Source: Deltaproteobacteria bacterium RIFOXYD12_FULL_56_24 (GTDB lineage: Bacteria; Desulfobacterota; Desulfobulbia; Desulfobulbales; Desulfurivibrionaceae). Taken from it: a DNA stretch of 57,969 nucleotides. Positions 16,896 to 25,483 of the stretch are shown here, in pieces (within the stretch, counting starts at the first letter, position 1; every line of letters begins with the position of its first letter). The stretch covers positions 1 to 57,969 of the forward strand of contig MGTD01000029.1 in NCBI GenBank assembly GCA_001799285.1, given 5' to 3'. The notes beneath the pieces are model-generated. The model searched no databases, had not been told where the DNA came from, and saw only the letters and a list, made by a program, of their open reading frames with translations. Made by a program: the position numbers and the translations under genes.

Positions 16896-17046
16896 CAGAC
16901 TTGCTGCCTCGCCGTAATCCCGGAAGGGAACGATTTTTAAGTTTTCCCGGGCCAACAAACTTTTTAACATCGCGAAAAGGGGAAAAGCCTCAAGGCCGGA
17001 AAAAGAAAGGCGGGAAAAAACATCTTGCGGCTGACTTGATCTTCCT

Positions 17047-17063
17047 GTAATAAGAATTATTAC
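17047..17063 (+). promoter_or_regulatory. Probable PerR/Fur operator
   Basis: GTAATAAGAATTATTAC: 7-bp inverted arms around a 3-bp centre, AT-rich like Fur/PerR boxes, 19 bp before the perR start. It overlaps a plausible -10 region (TAATAA), which suggests autoregulation. Confidence 0.6.
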
Positions 17064-17082
17064 CAACTTGAGGAGAAAGGTC

Positions 17083-17481
17083 ATGTCGCAACTCAACAAT
17101 CACAGTCTCCGGATAACCAAGCAACGCCAGATCATCCTCGATGAGCTGTGCAGCGTGACCTCACACCCCACCGCTGATGTACTTTATCAGATGGTGCGCA
17201 AGCGGTTACCGAAAATCAGCCTGGGCACGGTTTACCGCAATCTGGAGATCATGTCCGAATGCGGGATCATTCAAAAACTTGATATCGGCGGTACTCAGAA
17301 GCGTTTCGACGGGGCAGCCCATCTCCATTACCATGTCCGCTGCAACCAGTGCGGACGGGTTGACGACCTTGATCTTCCCCCTAATTTCAATGTAGAAAAG
17401 GCAGCGAGCAAGCTGACCTCCTTTACCATTCTCAAGCATCGCCTGGAATTCACCGGTATCTGTCCACAATGCCAGCCCTGA
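17083..17481 (+). CDS. perR: Fur-family peroxide-response regulator (PerR-like)
   Basis: 132 residues: a winged-helix N-terminus (TVYRNLEIMSECGII), then the metal-binding HLHYHVRC and two CxxC zinc pairs (CNQC, CPQC). The PerR assignment rather than Fur rests on context: it heads an oxygen-defence island with rubrerythrin and desulfoferrodoxin, which make up the known PerR regulon in Desulfovibrio. GAGGAGAAAGG precedes ATG 17083. Confidence 0.8.
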   Translation: MSQLNNHSLRITKQRQIILDELCSVTSHPTADVLYQMVRKRLPKISLGTVYRNLEIMSECGIIQKLDIGGTQKRFDGAAHLHYHVRCNQCGRVDDLDLPPNFNVEKAASKLTSFTILKHRLEFTGICPQCQP

Positions 17482-17724
17482 TTTTCTCACCGGCTTGATT
17501 TTTTCCACACAGGCCACCGAGAAACATGTACAATTAATAAAATCGCACCTGCTGAGGTTGTTTGGGTTGTGGTCTGTCAGGACTGAACGAAAAGCGAAGC
17601 TGAGCCTCCAGTACCTACAGATCATCTCCACCTGAACCCCTGCAGACTATCCACTCGAGTCGTTACAATAATCAAACCACTTTCCCGGATAATATAATTG
17701 CGTTCCTCAAAGGAGATTAGCAAG

Positions 17725-18300
17725 ATGGGTTCTTTGCAAGGCAGCCGAACCGAAAAAAACATTCTCACCGCCTTTGCCGGTGAATCACAGGCCCGCAACC
17801 GGTACACCTACTTTGCCTCCCAGGCAAAAAAGGATGGTTTTGTGCAAATCTCCGAGATTTTTACGGAAACAGCCAACCAGGAAAAGGAACACGCCAAACG
17901 GCTGTTCAAGATGCTGAAAGGCGGCGAGGTCGAGATAACCGCCCGTTTCCCAGCCGGGGTTGTGGGCACCACCCTGGAAAATCTTGCCGAGGCGGCGGCT
18001 GGAGAAAACTATGAACAAACCACCATGTATCCAGAATTCGCCGCAATTGCCCGGGAAGAAGGTTTCCCCGACATAGCCGGGATATTCCTGGCCATTGCCG
18101 TGGCGGAAAGGCAGCATGAAAAACGCTACCGGGATCTCATGGCCAATATCGAAAAAGGCCGGGTTTTCAAAAAAGACGCCGAAGTAACCTGGCGCTGCCG
18201 TAACTGCGGCTATCTCCACAAGGGAGCCGAAGCTCCCGAGAAATGCCTGGCCTGCGACCATGCCCAGGCGCATTTTGAATTGCACGGCGAAAACTGGTAA
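17725..18300 (+). CDS. rbr: Rubrerythrin
   Basis: 191 residues. The N-terminal ferritin-like diiron domain has GESQARNRY and [10 protein letters not shown], with further Glu/His ligands at GENYEQ and [11 protein letters not shown]-terminal rubredoxin domain (CRNC and CLAC) supplies the second iron site. It reduces hydrogen peroxide to water in the cytoplasm of anaerobes using electrons from rubredoxin. AAAGGAG precedes ATG 17725. The AT-rich stretch at 17665-17700 (GTTACAATAATC, GATAATATAATT) resembles degenerate PerR boxes, but I could not fix a site. Confidence 0.95.
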   Translation: MGSLQGSRTEKNILTAFAGESQARNRYTYFASQAKKDGFVQISEIFTETANQEKEHAKRLFKMLKGGEVEITARFPAGVVGTTLENLAEAAAGENYEQTTMYPEFAAIAREEGFPDIAGIFLAIAVAERQHEKRYRDLMANIEKGRVFKKDAEVTWRCRNCGYLHKGAEAPEKCLACDHAQAHFELHGENW

Positions 18301-18326
18301 AGTTAATAATTAAAGGAGAAACCACC

Positions 18327-18701
18327 ATGGCTGAAAAACTCGAAGTGTACAAATGTGAAGTGTGCGGTAACATCGTTGAAGTCCTGCACGGCGGGGTCGG
18401 CGAGCTCGTCTGTTGCGGCCAGCCCATGACCCTGCTCACCGCCAACACCGTGGATGCGGCCAAGGAAAAACATGTGCCGGTAATCGAAAAGGTGGCTGGC
18501 GGCTACAAGGTGAAGGTCGGGGCTGTTGCCCACCCCATGGAGGAAAAGCACTATATTGAGTGGATCGAGCTTATCGCCGGCGACAAGGCCTACCGCCAGT
18601 TCCTCAAGCCAGGCGATGCCCCGGAGGCCTTTTTCGCCGTGGAGGCGAGCCAGGTCACGGCCCGCGAATACTGCAATCTCCACGGACTCTGGAAGGCCTG
18701 A
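18327..18701 (+). CDS. dfx: Desulfoferrodoxin (two-iron superoxide reductase)
   Basis: 124 residues. The N-terminal desulforedoxin centre has C10/C13 and C29/C30. The C-terminal superoxide-reductase domain has the histidine ligands ([19 protein letters not shown]) and the CNLHGLW end carrying the cysteine and final histidine. It reduces superoxide to peroxide, which the neighbouring rubrerythrin can remove. The gene lies 26 bp after rbr, with AAAGGAG before its ATG. Confidence 0.96.
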   Translation: MAEKLEVYKCEVCGNIVEVLHGGVGELVCCGQPMTLLTANTVDAAKEKHVPVIEKVAGGYKVKVGAVAHPMEEKHYIEWIELIAGDKAYRQFLKPGDAPEAFFAVEASQVTAREYCNLHGLWKA

Positions 18702-18702
18702 C

Positions 18703-19218
18703 ATGTTGAGCAAAACCATGGAAAAGGCTCTTAACGAGCAGATCAACGCGGAATTTTATTCTTCGTACATGTACCTGTCCATGAGCACCTGGTTCGACTC
18801 TGCGGGTTTGCCCGGCGCGGGTAAATGGATGCAGGCTCAAACCCAGGAGGAGTTGTTCCATGGCATGAAGCTCCTGGGTTATCTCAATGAGCGTGGCGGC
18901 CGCGTGACCTTAAAGGCCATCAAACAGCCTCCTGTCGACTGGGATTCTACTCTGCATGTCTTTCAGGAGGTGCTGACTCACGAGCAGAAGGTAACCGAAC
19001 TGATCAACAAGCTGGTCACCATGGCCCTGGCAGAGAAGGACCATGCCAGCAACATCTTTCTGCAGTGGTTTGTCTCGGAGCAGGTCGAGGAAGAGGCCAA
19101 TGTCAGCGCGGTGCTGAACAAGCTCAAGCTAATCGGCAAGGATACCACCGCTCTTTTCACCCTGGATGAGACCTTGGGCCAGCGGGTCTTCACCCCGCCC
19201 CCGGCCGCGGGAAAGTAG
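18703..19218 (+). CDS. ftn: Bacterial non-heme ferritin
   Basis: 171 residues, ferritin fold: NEQINAEFYSSYMYLSM, the ferroxidase glutamates in QTQEELFHGMKLLGYLNERGG, and SEQVEEEANVSAVL. It stores iron and limits Fenton chemistry. It starts 1 bp after the desulfoferrodoxin stop, so the genes are translationally coupled. A terminator follows. Confidence 0.93.
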   Translation: MLSKTMEKALNEQINAEFYSSYMYLSMSTWFDSAGLPGAGKWMQAQTQEELFHGMKLLGYLNERGGRVTLKAIKQPPVDWDSTLHVFQEVLTHEQKVTELINKLVTMALAEKDHASNIFLQWFVSEQVEEEANVSAVLNKLKLIGKDTTALFTLDETLGQRVFTPPPAAGK

Positions 19219-19272
19219 CACCGCTCCTGTTTCCCGGCAAAAAGCGTAGAGCGAAACAAAAAGATCATGCAC

Positions 19273-19302
19273 CTGCCCGCCGGAAACGGTGGGCAGCCTT
19301 TT
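19273..19302 (+). terminator. Intrinsic terminator after ferritin
   Basis: CTGCCC/GGGCAG stem extended by CCG/CGG, followed by CCTTTTT. It lies 18 bp before the flavodiiron start, so it may act as a partial terminator or attenuator between the two genes. Confidence 0.7.
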
Positions 19303-19319
19303 TACAAGATGAGGATATT

Positions 19320-20513
19320 ATGGCTGCGAGAGAGATTAAAAATGATATCTACTGGGTTGGCGCCGTGGACTGGAACATCCGCGATTTCCACGGTTACTCC
19401 ACGGAAAAGGGCACCAGCTATAATGCCTATCTGGTCAAGGATGAGAAAATCGCCCTCTTTGACACCGTAAAAAAAGAGTTGAAAGCCGACCTTATCCACC
19501 ATCTCTATCAGGTACTGGGAGACCCCAGCAAGATTGACTATATCATAGTCAACCATGTGGAGATGGATCACTCCGGGTCCCTGCCGGAAATGATCGACCT
19601 CATCAAGCCGGAAAAGATCTTTTGCTCGCCCATGGGCAAGAAAGCCCTGATCGAACATTTTCACCGGGAAGACTGGCCGTATGAAGTCGTGGCCACCGGC
19701 GATTCCATAAGCCTTGGCACCAGGACGGTCCAGTTTCTCGAAACCAAGATGCTGCACTGGCCGGACAGCATGTTCTCCTATCTGCCGGAAGAAAAACTGC
19801 TCATCTCCAGCGACGCCTTCGGGCATCACTGGGCCACCTCGGAACGCTTCGACGACGAAGTGGACCCCCATGAACTCATGGTGCATGCGGCCAAGTATTA
19901 CGCCAACATCCTGATGATTTTTTCACCCATCGTCCAGAAATTGCTTGCCCAGATAAAGGAACTGGGATTGCAGATCGAGATGATCGCCCCGGACCATGGC
20001 GTGATCTGGCGCACCTCGCCGCAGGCCATCCTCGAAGCTTATGCCGGCTGGAGCCGGGGCGAAACAAGGAACAAGGCGGTCATCATCTACGACACCATGT
20101 GGCACAGCACCGAGAAGATGGCCAAGGCCATTATGAACAGCCTGCTCAAGGCAGGGATCACCAACGTTAAAATGCTGCATGTCCGCAACAACCACCGCAG
20201 CGACATCATGAGCGAGGTACTCGACGCCCGGGCCGTCATTTTCGGCTCGCCAACCCTGAACAACAACATCATGCCGGCTATGGCCGACATCATCACCTAC
20301 ATGAAAGGGCTGCGTCCGAAAGACAAGATCGGCGCTGCCTTCGGCTCCTTCGGCTGGAGCGGTGAGGCGGTAAAACATCTCACCGGCCACCTTACGGACA
20401 TGGGCTTTGAGATCGTGGCCGAGGGGATCAAGATCAAAAACGTGCCTACCCATGAATCGCTGGAGCAGTGTACGGAGTTGGGCAGCCTGATTGCCGCGGC
20501 CATGCTGAAGTAG
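19320..20513 (+). CDS. roo: Flavodiiron protein (rubredoxin:oxygen oxidoreductase / FprA type)
   Basis: 397 residues. The metallo-beta-lactamase-like diiron domain (1-250) has the ligand run NHVEMDHSG and later SSDAFGHH. The flavodoxin domain (about 255-397) has YDTMWHSTEKMAKAI. It reduces O2 to water, or NO to N2O, in the cytoplasm, taking electrons from rubredoxin. GAGG precedes ATG 19320. Position after SOR, rubrerythrin and ferritin fits oxygen scavenging. O2 versus NO preference cannot be read from the sequence. Confidence 0.95.
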   Translation: MAAREIKNDIYWVGAVDWNIRDFHGYSTEKGTSYNAYLVKDEKIALFDTVKKELKADLIHHLYQVLGDPSKIDYIIVNHVEMDHSGSLPEMIDLIKPEKIFCSPMGKKALIEHFHREDWPYEVVATGDSISLGTRTVQFLETKMLHWPDSMFSYLPEEKLLISSDAFGHHWATSERFDDEVDPHELMVHAAKYYANILMIFSPIVQKLLAQIKELGLQIEMIAPDHGVIWRTSPQAILEAYAGWSRGETRNKAVIIYDTMWHSTEKMAKAIMNSLLKAGITNVKMLHVRNNHRSDIMSEVLDARAVIFGSPTLNNNIMPAMADIITYMKGLRPKDKIGAAFGSFGWSGEAVKHLTGHLTDMGFEIVAEGIKIKNVPTHESLEQCTELGSLIAAAMLK

Positions 20514-20569
20514 CAGGCCCCCTTGCCCGTGGCGAGTCGCGACCCAGGATCTGTGTCAGAGGAAAAGCT

Positions 20570-21265
20570 ATGGCAGTGAGCCAGCGGGGCATCAAAAAGG
20601 AAATCCTGGCGCTGCTGGCTCAGGCAGAGCTTGAGGCGGTTCTCGCCGCCCTGGCCCGCTACCAGCCGGAGAAACTGCTCAACCCTTTGTTTTCCGGAAT
20701 CTGCAGCGGATCGGAAAAAACAAAATGGAACGCCGTTTCCGCTATGGGCGTAACGGTGGCCCGCCTGGCCAACCAGGATATGGAGGCGGCCCGCATTGTC
20801 ATGCGCCGCTTCATGTGGAGCCTCAACGACGAATCCGGCGGCATCGGCTGGGGCACGCCGGAGGCCCTGGCGGAATGTCTGGCCTGCCATGCCGGCCTGG
20901 CCGAGGAATACACCAAGATCCTGGTCTCCTTCATGCGGGAGGATGGGTTTTATCTCGAACTTCCTGCCCTCCAGCGCGGCCTGATGTGGGGGATAGGCCG
21001 CCTGGCCCAGGTCCGTCCGGAGCTGCTCCGTACCTGGCAAGCCCCCCGCCACCTTCTGCCCTACCTCGCCTCGGAAGACCACATTGTCCGGGCTCTGGCC
21101 GCGCGCGCCCTTGGCTTGCTGGGAGCAAGCGAGGCCGGACCGGCTATCGCCGGACTCCTGCCGGAAACCGCATCATTCCCCCTGTACACCGATGGCCGCC
21201 TGAGCCCGGTCTCCGCGGCTTCCTTGGGCAGAGAGGCTCTCGCCGCTCTTTCGACTTCGCCCTGA
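20570..21265 (+). CDS. HEAT-repeat-like protein of the DVU0298 type
   Basis: 231 residues, alpha-helical, with HEAT-like segments in the C-terminal half (ASEDHIVRALAARALGLLGA). It resembles a family I know from sulfate reducers as DVU0298-like; function unknown. Start 20570 has GAGGAAAA upstream; a longer frame begins inside the flavodiiron gene without a ribosome-binding site. Conserved cysteines around ALAECLACHAG are notable. It may be co-transcribed with the flavodiiron gene 56 bp upstream. Confidence 0.7.
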   Translation: MAVSQRGIKKEILALLAQAELEAVLAALARYQPEKLLNPLFSGICSGSEKTKWNAVSAMGVTVARLANQDMEAARIVMRRFMWSLNDESGGIGWGTPEALAECLACHAGLAEEYTKILVSFMREDGFYLELPALQRGLMWGIGRLAQVRPELLRTWQAPRHLLPYLASEDHIVRALAARALGLLGASEAGPAIAGLLPETASFPLYTDGRLSPVSAASLGREALAALSTSP

Positions 21266-21300
21266 ACCCTCACCTCCTTCCAGTAACTTCACCGCAGGGA

Positions 21301-21431
21301 GTTCTCTGTCGGATAATGTTTTCGCGGTTTCGGCTGCGTTGTCCGGTCCAAGGACGGGCTGGACAGCAGACGCCTCGGAGGCAGACAGGATGTCTGCCGA
21401 GAATGAGCGAAAACATTATCCGACAGAGAAC
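21301..21431. mobile_element. 131-bp inverted-repeat element (MITE-like, family D)
   Basis: Perfect 25-bp terminal inverted repeats (21301-21325 and 21407-21431; the left one begins GTTCTCTGTCGGATAATG) enclose 81 bp. No clear target duplication is seen. Its length and perfect ends fit a non-autonomous transposon. As RNA it would form a very stable hairpin that could also end transcription between the HEAT-like gene and rrf2. Family unknown. Confidence 0.7.
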
Positions 21432-21511
21432 GGTTCCTTGCCGACAAACCGCCGCGGCAGGTGCTAATTTCACAATCCCCCAAGCTTAGCTGCCGCTGCG
21501 TTATTTTTTTC

Positions 21512-21539
21512 TTGACACTTGCCACTCCTTTTCTATATA
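21512..21539 (+). promoter_or_regulatory. Sigma-70 promoter of the Rrf2 gene
   Basis: TTGACA at 21512-21517 and TATATA at 21534-21539 with a 16-bp spacer, 48 bp before the start codon. No obvious palindrome overlaps it. Confidence 0.7.
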
Positions 21540-21586
21540 AGACTAAAAACATCTTATATGTCTTGTTTAGATTTGGGAATACATCA

Positions 21587-22015
21587 ATGCGACTTACCCG
21601 CGCCGGAGAATACGGAATACGCTGCGTACGACACCTGGCCATCCATGGTCAGGGAAAGCTGGTCAGCCGAAAGGAGATCGCCTCGCGCACCGAGGTGCCG
21701 CCGCACTTTCTCGCCAAGATCGCCCAGCAGCTGGCGAGAGCCGGGATCATCGAGATTCTCCAGGGGGCCAACGGCGGCTATCGCCTGCTGAACGACCCCG
21801 CAAAGATCACCTTGCTTGCGGTAATCGAAGCGATCATCGGCGAGATATCCCTCAACGATTGTGTTGGGCGGCCAGAATCATGCCGAGACAGTGCGCTCTG
21901 TACCGTGCACCGGGTCTGGAACAAGGCCAACCAGCAGCTCCGGGCCACTCTGCAAGAGGCGGACTTTGCCACCCTGGCCAGGGAAGATGCCTGCTGCCTG
22001 ACATCTTTTCCTTAA
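21587..22015 (+). CDS. Rrf2-family transcriptional regulator with Fe-S-type cysteines
   Basis: 142 residues: winged helix (MRLTRAGEYGIRCVRHLAIH), recognition part PPHFLAKIAQQLARAGII, then the cysteine triad in CVGRPESCRDSALC. The triad is the kind that holds an Fe-S cluster in IscR/RsrR/NsrR relatives. It sits directly upstream of the cytochrome bd operon on the same strand, so it probably controls respiration in response to O2, NO or redox state (inference). ATG 21587 is chosen because the family begins MRLTR; a longer upstream frame overlaps the promoter. Confidence 0.9.
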   Translation: MRLTRAGEYGIRCVRHLAIHGQGKLVSRKEIASRTEVPPHFLAKIAQQLARAGIIEILQGANGGYRLLNDPAKITLLAVIEAIIGEISLNDCVGRPESCRDSALCTVHRVWNKANQQLRATLQEADFATLAREDACCLTSFP

Positions 22016-22052
22016 ACCGGCGATTGCAACTTCCCTACTTGAGAAAAATAAT

Positions 22053-22080
22053 TTGACCTGGCACAGGTCATCCATATACA
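22053..22080 (+). promoter_or_regulatory. Promoter and overlapping operator of the cytochrome bd operon
   Basis: TTGACC at 22053-22058 and TATACA at 22075-22080 are 16 bp apart. A perfect palindrome TGACCT-GGCAC-AGGTCA (22054-22070) covers the -35 box and spacer, the ideal place for a repressor. The adjacent Rrf2 protein is the first candidate; a CRP/FNR-type regulator is another. Confidence 0.65.
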
Positions 22081-22123
22081 ACAGAGAAACAGATTTGTTT
22101 TGTCAGCTGAGGGGAAACCGCTC

Positions 22124-22348
22124 ATGACCGCATTGCCCAAACAACTGTATATCTTTTATCGAGACGGCTTCCGCGCCATGGTGGTAGGGCAAACCCTGTG
22201 GCGGATCATCGCCATCAAGCTGTTCATCATGTTTGCAGTTCTCAAACTCTTTTTCTTTCCGAACTATCTTAAAACCAATTTCAACACCGAACACGAACGG
22301 GCCAGCCATGTGCTGGAGAACCTTACCCGAACGCCGTCGACCCGTTGA
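22124..22348 (+). CDS. DUF4492 small membrane protein of the cytochrome bd operon
   Basis: 74 residues, one membrane segment, with the DUF4492 pattern FYRDGFRAMVVGQTLWRII followed by IKLFIMFAVLKLFFFPNYL. Such genes precede cydAB in many anaerobes and microaerophiles, suggesting a role in assembly or stability of the oxidase. GGGG precedes ATG 22124. A leader of about 190 bp separates it from cydA. Confidence 0.85.
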   Translation: MTALPKQLYIFYRDGFRAMVVGQTLWRIIAIKLFIMFAVLKLFFFPNYLKTNFNTEHERASHVLENLTRTPSTR

Positions 22349-22541
22349 CTTTTTTTTGCATAATTGTCTTGTGCTTTACCGCATTATTTAAGAGTCGTTG
22401 CCAAACAACTTGTCCGATTCCGGACGTTCCTTTACGGCCCCCTGTGCCGTTTTGGTCACCGGGAAAGCCGGGTTGATTCCAACAACGGCTTAACAACCAT
22501 GGCTGGAGTTCGCTCCTGCCAGCACACATAAGGAGGGTATT

Positions 22542-24071
22542 GTGGGAGATCCAATTCTAGCCACGGTGGACTGGGCCAGGGCGCAATTCGCGTTGACCGC
22601 CATGTATCACTGGATTTTTGTGCCGTTGACCTTGGGGCTGTCCTTTCTCGTCGCCTTTTTTGAATCCATCTACGTCAAAACAGGCAACGAAGAATGGAAA
22701 AAACTTACCAGATTCTGGATGACCCTTTTTGGCATCAATTTCGCCATCGGGGTGGCCACCGGCATCATTCTGGAATTCGAGTTCGGCACCAACTGGTCCA
22801 ACTACTCCTGGATGGTTGGGGATATCTTCGGCGCTCCCCTGGCCATCGAGGGCATCTTCGCCTTCTTTATCGAGGCCACCTTCTTTGCCGTGATGTTCTT
22901 CGGCTGGCAGAGGGTCTCCAAGGGTTTCCACCTCTTTTCCACCTGGATGGTGGCCGTGGGCTCCAACCTTTCGGCGGTCTGGATTCTCGTGGCAAACGGC
23001 TGGATGCAGTTTCCCACCGGAATGGCCTTCAACCCCGACAAGGCCCGCTTTGAGATGCAGAATTTCTGGGAGGTTGCCCTTTCTCCGGTGGCGGTGCACA
23101 AATTCACCCACACCACCAGCTCCTCCTTTCTCCTTGCCTCTCTTTTTGTCGTGGGCATCTCGGCCCTTTTCCTCCTCCAGCAGCGGCACCAGAAAATGGC
23201 CAGGCGCAGCATGGTGGTGGCCGCGGTTTTCGGCCTCATCGCCTCCATCTTTGTCGCCGTTACCGGCGATGAGGCCGCTTTCAGCGCGGCCCATAGACAG
23301 CCCATGAAACTGGCTGCCATGGAAGGGCTGTACGTTGGCCAGAACAATGCTCCCATCGTTGCCCTGGGCATCATCAACGCCGACAAGAAACCCGGCGATG
23401 ACCAGCCCGCCTTTAATCAGGCGGTAAAGATCCCCGGCCTGCTGTCGCTTCTGGCCAACCGGGATCTCAACAGCTATGTCCCCGGAATCAACGATCTGGT
23501 TTTCGGCAATGGTGAGCATAACATTATCGGCGCCGAGCAGCGGATGGTCACCGGCAAGATCGCCCTGGCCGAGTTGGCCCACTACAAATATGCCAAAGAA
23601 AAAGGGGATGCGGCGGAAGCCGCCGCGGCCCTGGCCATTTTTGACCAGCACAAGGCGGATCTCGGCTACGGCTACCTGAACAGCCCGGCCGAGGCCGCGC
23701 CGCCGGTTGCCATTACCTTCTACAGCTTTCACATCATGGTGATCCTGGGCGCCCTGTTCCCGGTTATTTTCCTGCTGGTCCTCTACTTCTCCTTCAAGGG
23801 AACCCTGGAGCAACAACGCTGGTTGAACACAGCCTGCTTCTTCTCCATCTTTTTAGGCTATGTGGCCAGCCAGGCCGGCTGGGTGGTGGCCGAGGTGGGC
23901 CGCCAGCCCTGGGCAATCCAGGGTTTATTACCGGTGGGCGTGGCCACCACCAACATTGCCGCAAGCAATGTGCAGATTACTTTTTTTATCTTCCTGACCC
24001 TGTTCACCGCCCTGTTGCTGGCGGAGATTAGGATTATGATGAAGCAAATCAAGATCGGACCGGAGGCATAA
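22542..24071 (+). CDS. cydA: Cytochrome bd ubiquinol oxidase subunit I
   Basis: 509 residues, multi-helix. The heme-ligand region includes H23 in MYHWIFVPLT, a second histidine-rich site AVHKFTHTTSSSF, and the GRQPW motif near residue 450. The quinone-binding Q-loop is of the short type. It oxidises quinol and reduces O2 with high affinity at the cytoplasmic membrane, here probably for oxygen removal in an anaerobe. The start is GTG 22542 after AAGGAGGG. Confidence 0.96.
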   Translation: MGDPILATVDWARAQFALTAMYHWIFVPLTLGLSFLVAFFESIYVKTGNEEWKKLTRFWMTLFGINFAIGVATGIILEFEFGTNWSNYSWMVGDIFGAPLAIEGIFAFFIEATFFAVMFFGWQRVSKGFHLFSTWMVAVGSNLSAVWILVANGWMQFPTGMAFNPDKARFEMQNFWEVALSPVAVHKFTHTTSSSFLLASLFVVGISALFLLQQRHQKMARRSMVVAAVFGLIASIFVAVTGDEAAFSAAHRQPMKLAAMEGLYVGQNNAPIVALGIINADKKPGDDQPAFNQAVKIPGLLSLLANRDLNSYVPGINDLVFGNGEHNIIGAEQRMVTGKIALAELAHYKYAKEKGDAAEAAAALAIFDQHKADLGYGYLNSPAEAAPPVAITFYSFHIMVILGALFPVIFLLVLYFSFKGTLEQQRWLNTACFFSIFLGYVASQAGWVVAEVGRQPWAIQGLLPVGVATTNIAASNVQITFFIFLTLFTALLLAEIRIMMKQIKIGPEA

Positions 24072-24075
24072 GACC

Positions 24076-25212
24076 ATGATAGGAAATCTGGATCACTCAA
24101 CCCTGCAGCAACTCTGGTGGCTGATCGCCTCCGTGGTTGGCTCGCTTTTTCTCTTCCTGACCTTTGTCCAGGGAGGCCAGACCCTTATTTTTACCCTGGC
24201 CGACAGCGAAGAGGAAAAATCCCTGATCATCAATGCCATGGGCCGCAAATGGGAGCTGACCTTCACTACCCTGGTCCTCTTCGGCGGCGCCCTGTTCGCG
24301 GCCTTCCCGCTCTTTTATGCCACCAGCTTCGGCGGGGCCTACTGGGTGTGGATGCTCATCCTCTTCACTTTCATCCTCCAGGCGGTGAGCTACGAATACC
24401 GCAAAAAACCGGACAATTTTCTCGGCGCCCGAACCTACGAAATCTTCCTCTGCATCAACGGCAGCGTGGGGATTCTCCTGATTGGCGCGGCGGTGGGCAC
24501 ATTTTTCACCGGCTCCCGTTTCAGCCTGAACCTTTACAACTCCGTAACCTGGCACACTCCGTTCCATGGCCTGGAAGCGGCGTTCAACCTGTTCAATCTC
24601 TCCTTTGGCCTGTTTCTCGTCTTTCTGGCCCGGGTCCTGGGCGCCATGTACCTCGTCAACCACGTGGCCAATGAACCCCTGGTCAAAAAGGCCCGCAAGG
24701 CGACCTTGCTCAATCTGCTCCTGGCCCTGCCCTTCCTGCTCATCATCCTGATCAGTCTGGTGACCATGGACGGTTTTGCCGTTAATCCGGCCACCGGCGA
24801 GATCTTCATGGAAAAGGGCAAATACCTCCACAATCTGCTGGGGATGCCCGCAGTACTGATTCTGCTGCTGGGTGGGTTGATCTCGGTGATTTACGGGGTA
24901 GTCGCCACCGCCTTTCTCGGCAAGAATTGCGGCATCTGGTTCGGCGGCCTCGGCACCGTGCTGGTGGGACTGGCGATCTTTTCTCTGGCCGGCTACAACG
25001 ACACCGCCTTTTACCCGTCGCTGACCGACCTGCAATCAAGCCTCACCATTCATAACGCCTCAAGCAGCAAATACACCCTCACCGCCATGAGCTATGTCGC
25101 CCTGGGCGTACCCTTTGTCCTGGCCTATGTCGCCTATGTCTGGAAGCTGATGAATGCGGAGAAGCTGAGTCTGGCCGAGCTGGCCGGGGAAGACGCCAAG
25201 GACATGTATTAA
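24076..25212 (+). CDS. cydB: Cytochrome bd ubiquinol oxidase subunit II
   Basis: 378 residues, eight or nine helices. It has the CydB features of an N-terminal LWWLIASVVGSLFLF helix, conserved NAMGRKWELTFTTLVLFGG, and FLARVLGAMYLVNH. It starts 4 bp after cydA and forms the heterodimer with it. Confidence 0.96.
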   Translation: MIGNLDHSTLQQLWWLIASVVGSLFLFLTFVQGGQTLIFTLADSEEEKSLIINAMGRKWELTFTTLVLFGGALFAAFPLFYATSFGGAYWVWMLILFTFILQAVSYEYRKKPDNFLGARTYEIFLCINGSVGILLIGAAVGTFFTGSRFSLNLYNSVTWHTPFHGLEAAFNLFNLSFGLFLVFLARVLGAMYLVNHVANEPLVKKARKATLLNLLLALPFLLIILISLVTMDGFAVNPATGEIFMEKGKYLHNLLGMPAVLILLLGGLISVIYGVVATAFLGKNCGIWFGGLGTVLVGLAIFSLAGYNDTAFYPSLTDLQSSLTIHNASSSKYTLTAMSYVALGVPFVLAYVAYVWKLMNAEKLSLAELAGEDAKDMY

Positions 25213-25233
25213 ATTGCAAATAAGGAGGAACCC

Positions 25234-25326
25234 ATGAATACCATTCTGCTCGTAAGCTGGCTGCTGGTGCTGGTTGTCTCGTACCAGGGCGCCATCGTAG
25301 TTCTAAAGAAAACTGATCTGCTGTAA
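25234..25326 (+). CDS. 30-residue single-helix peptide, candidate CydX-type subunit
   Basis: An ORF of 30 codons plus stop, preceded by TAAGGAGGA at 6-bp spacing, starts 21 bp after cydB and ends before the operon terminator. It begins MNTILLVSWLLVLVV and ends QGAIVVLKKTDLL: one hydrophobic helix with a short charged tail. Short peptides of this kind (CydX, CydS, CydH) are bona fide subunits of bd oxidases. It lacks obvious sequence identity to E. coli CydX, so the assignment rests on size, topology and position. Confidence 0.75.
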   Translation: MNTILLVSWLLVLVVSYQGAIVVLKKTDLL

Positions 25327-25353
25327 GCTACGGCAAAATCAAGACAATCAAGA

Positions 25354-25387
25354 CCGGGGCAGGCGAATATCCTGCCCCGGTTTTTTT
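25354..25387 (+). terminator. Terminator of the cytochrome bd operon
   Basis: A perfect 9-bp GC-rich stem CCGGGGCAG / CTGCCCCGG with a short loop, followed by seven T residues. It ends the DUF4492-cydA-cydB-small-peptide transcript. Confidence 0.92.
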
Positions 25388-25483
25388 CATTAAAGCGCAC
25401 CCCATAATTTGCCCAAAATCAATCTTGCCTTTTTGTATCCCAAAATATATATTTATTTTGAACTACAAAAAATGGAGCTGATT

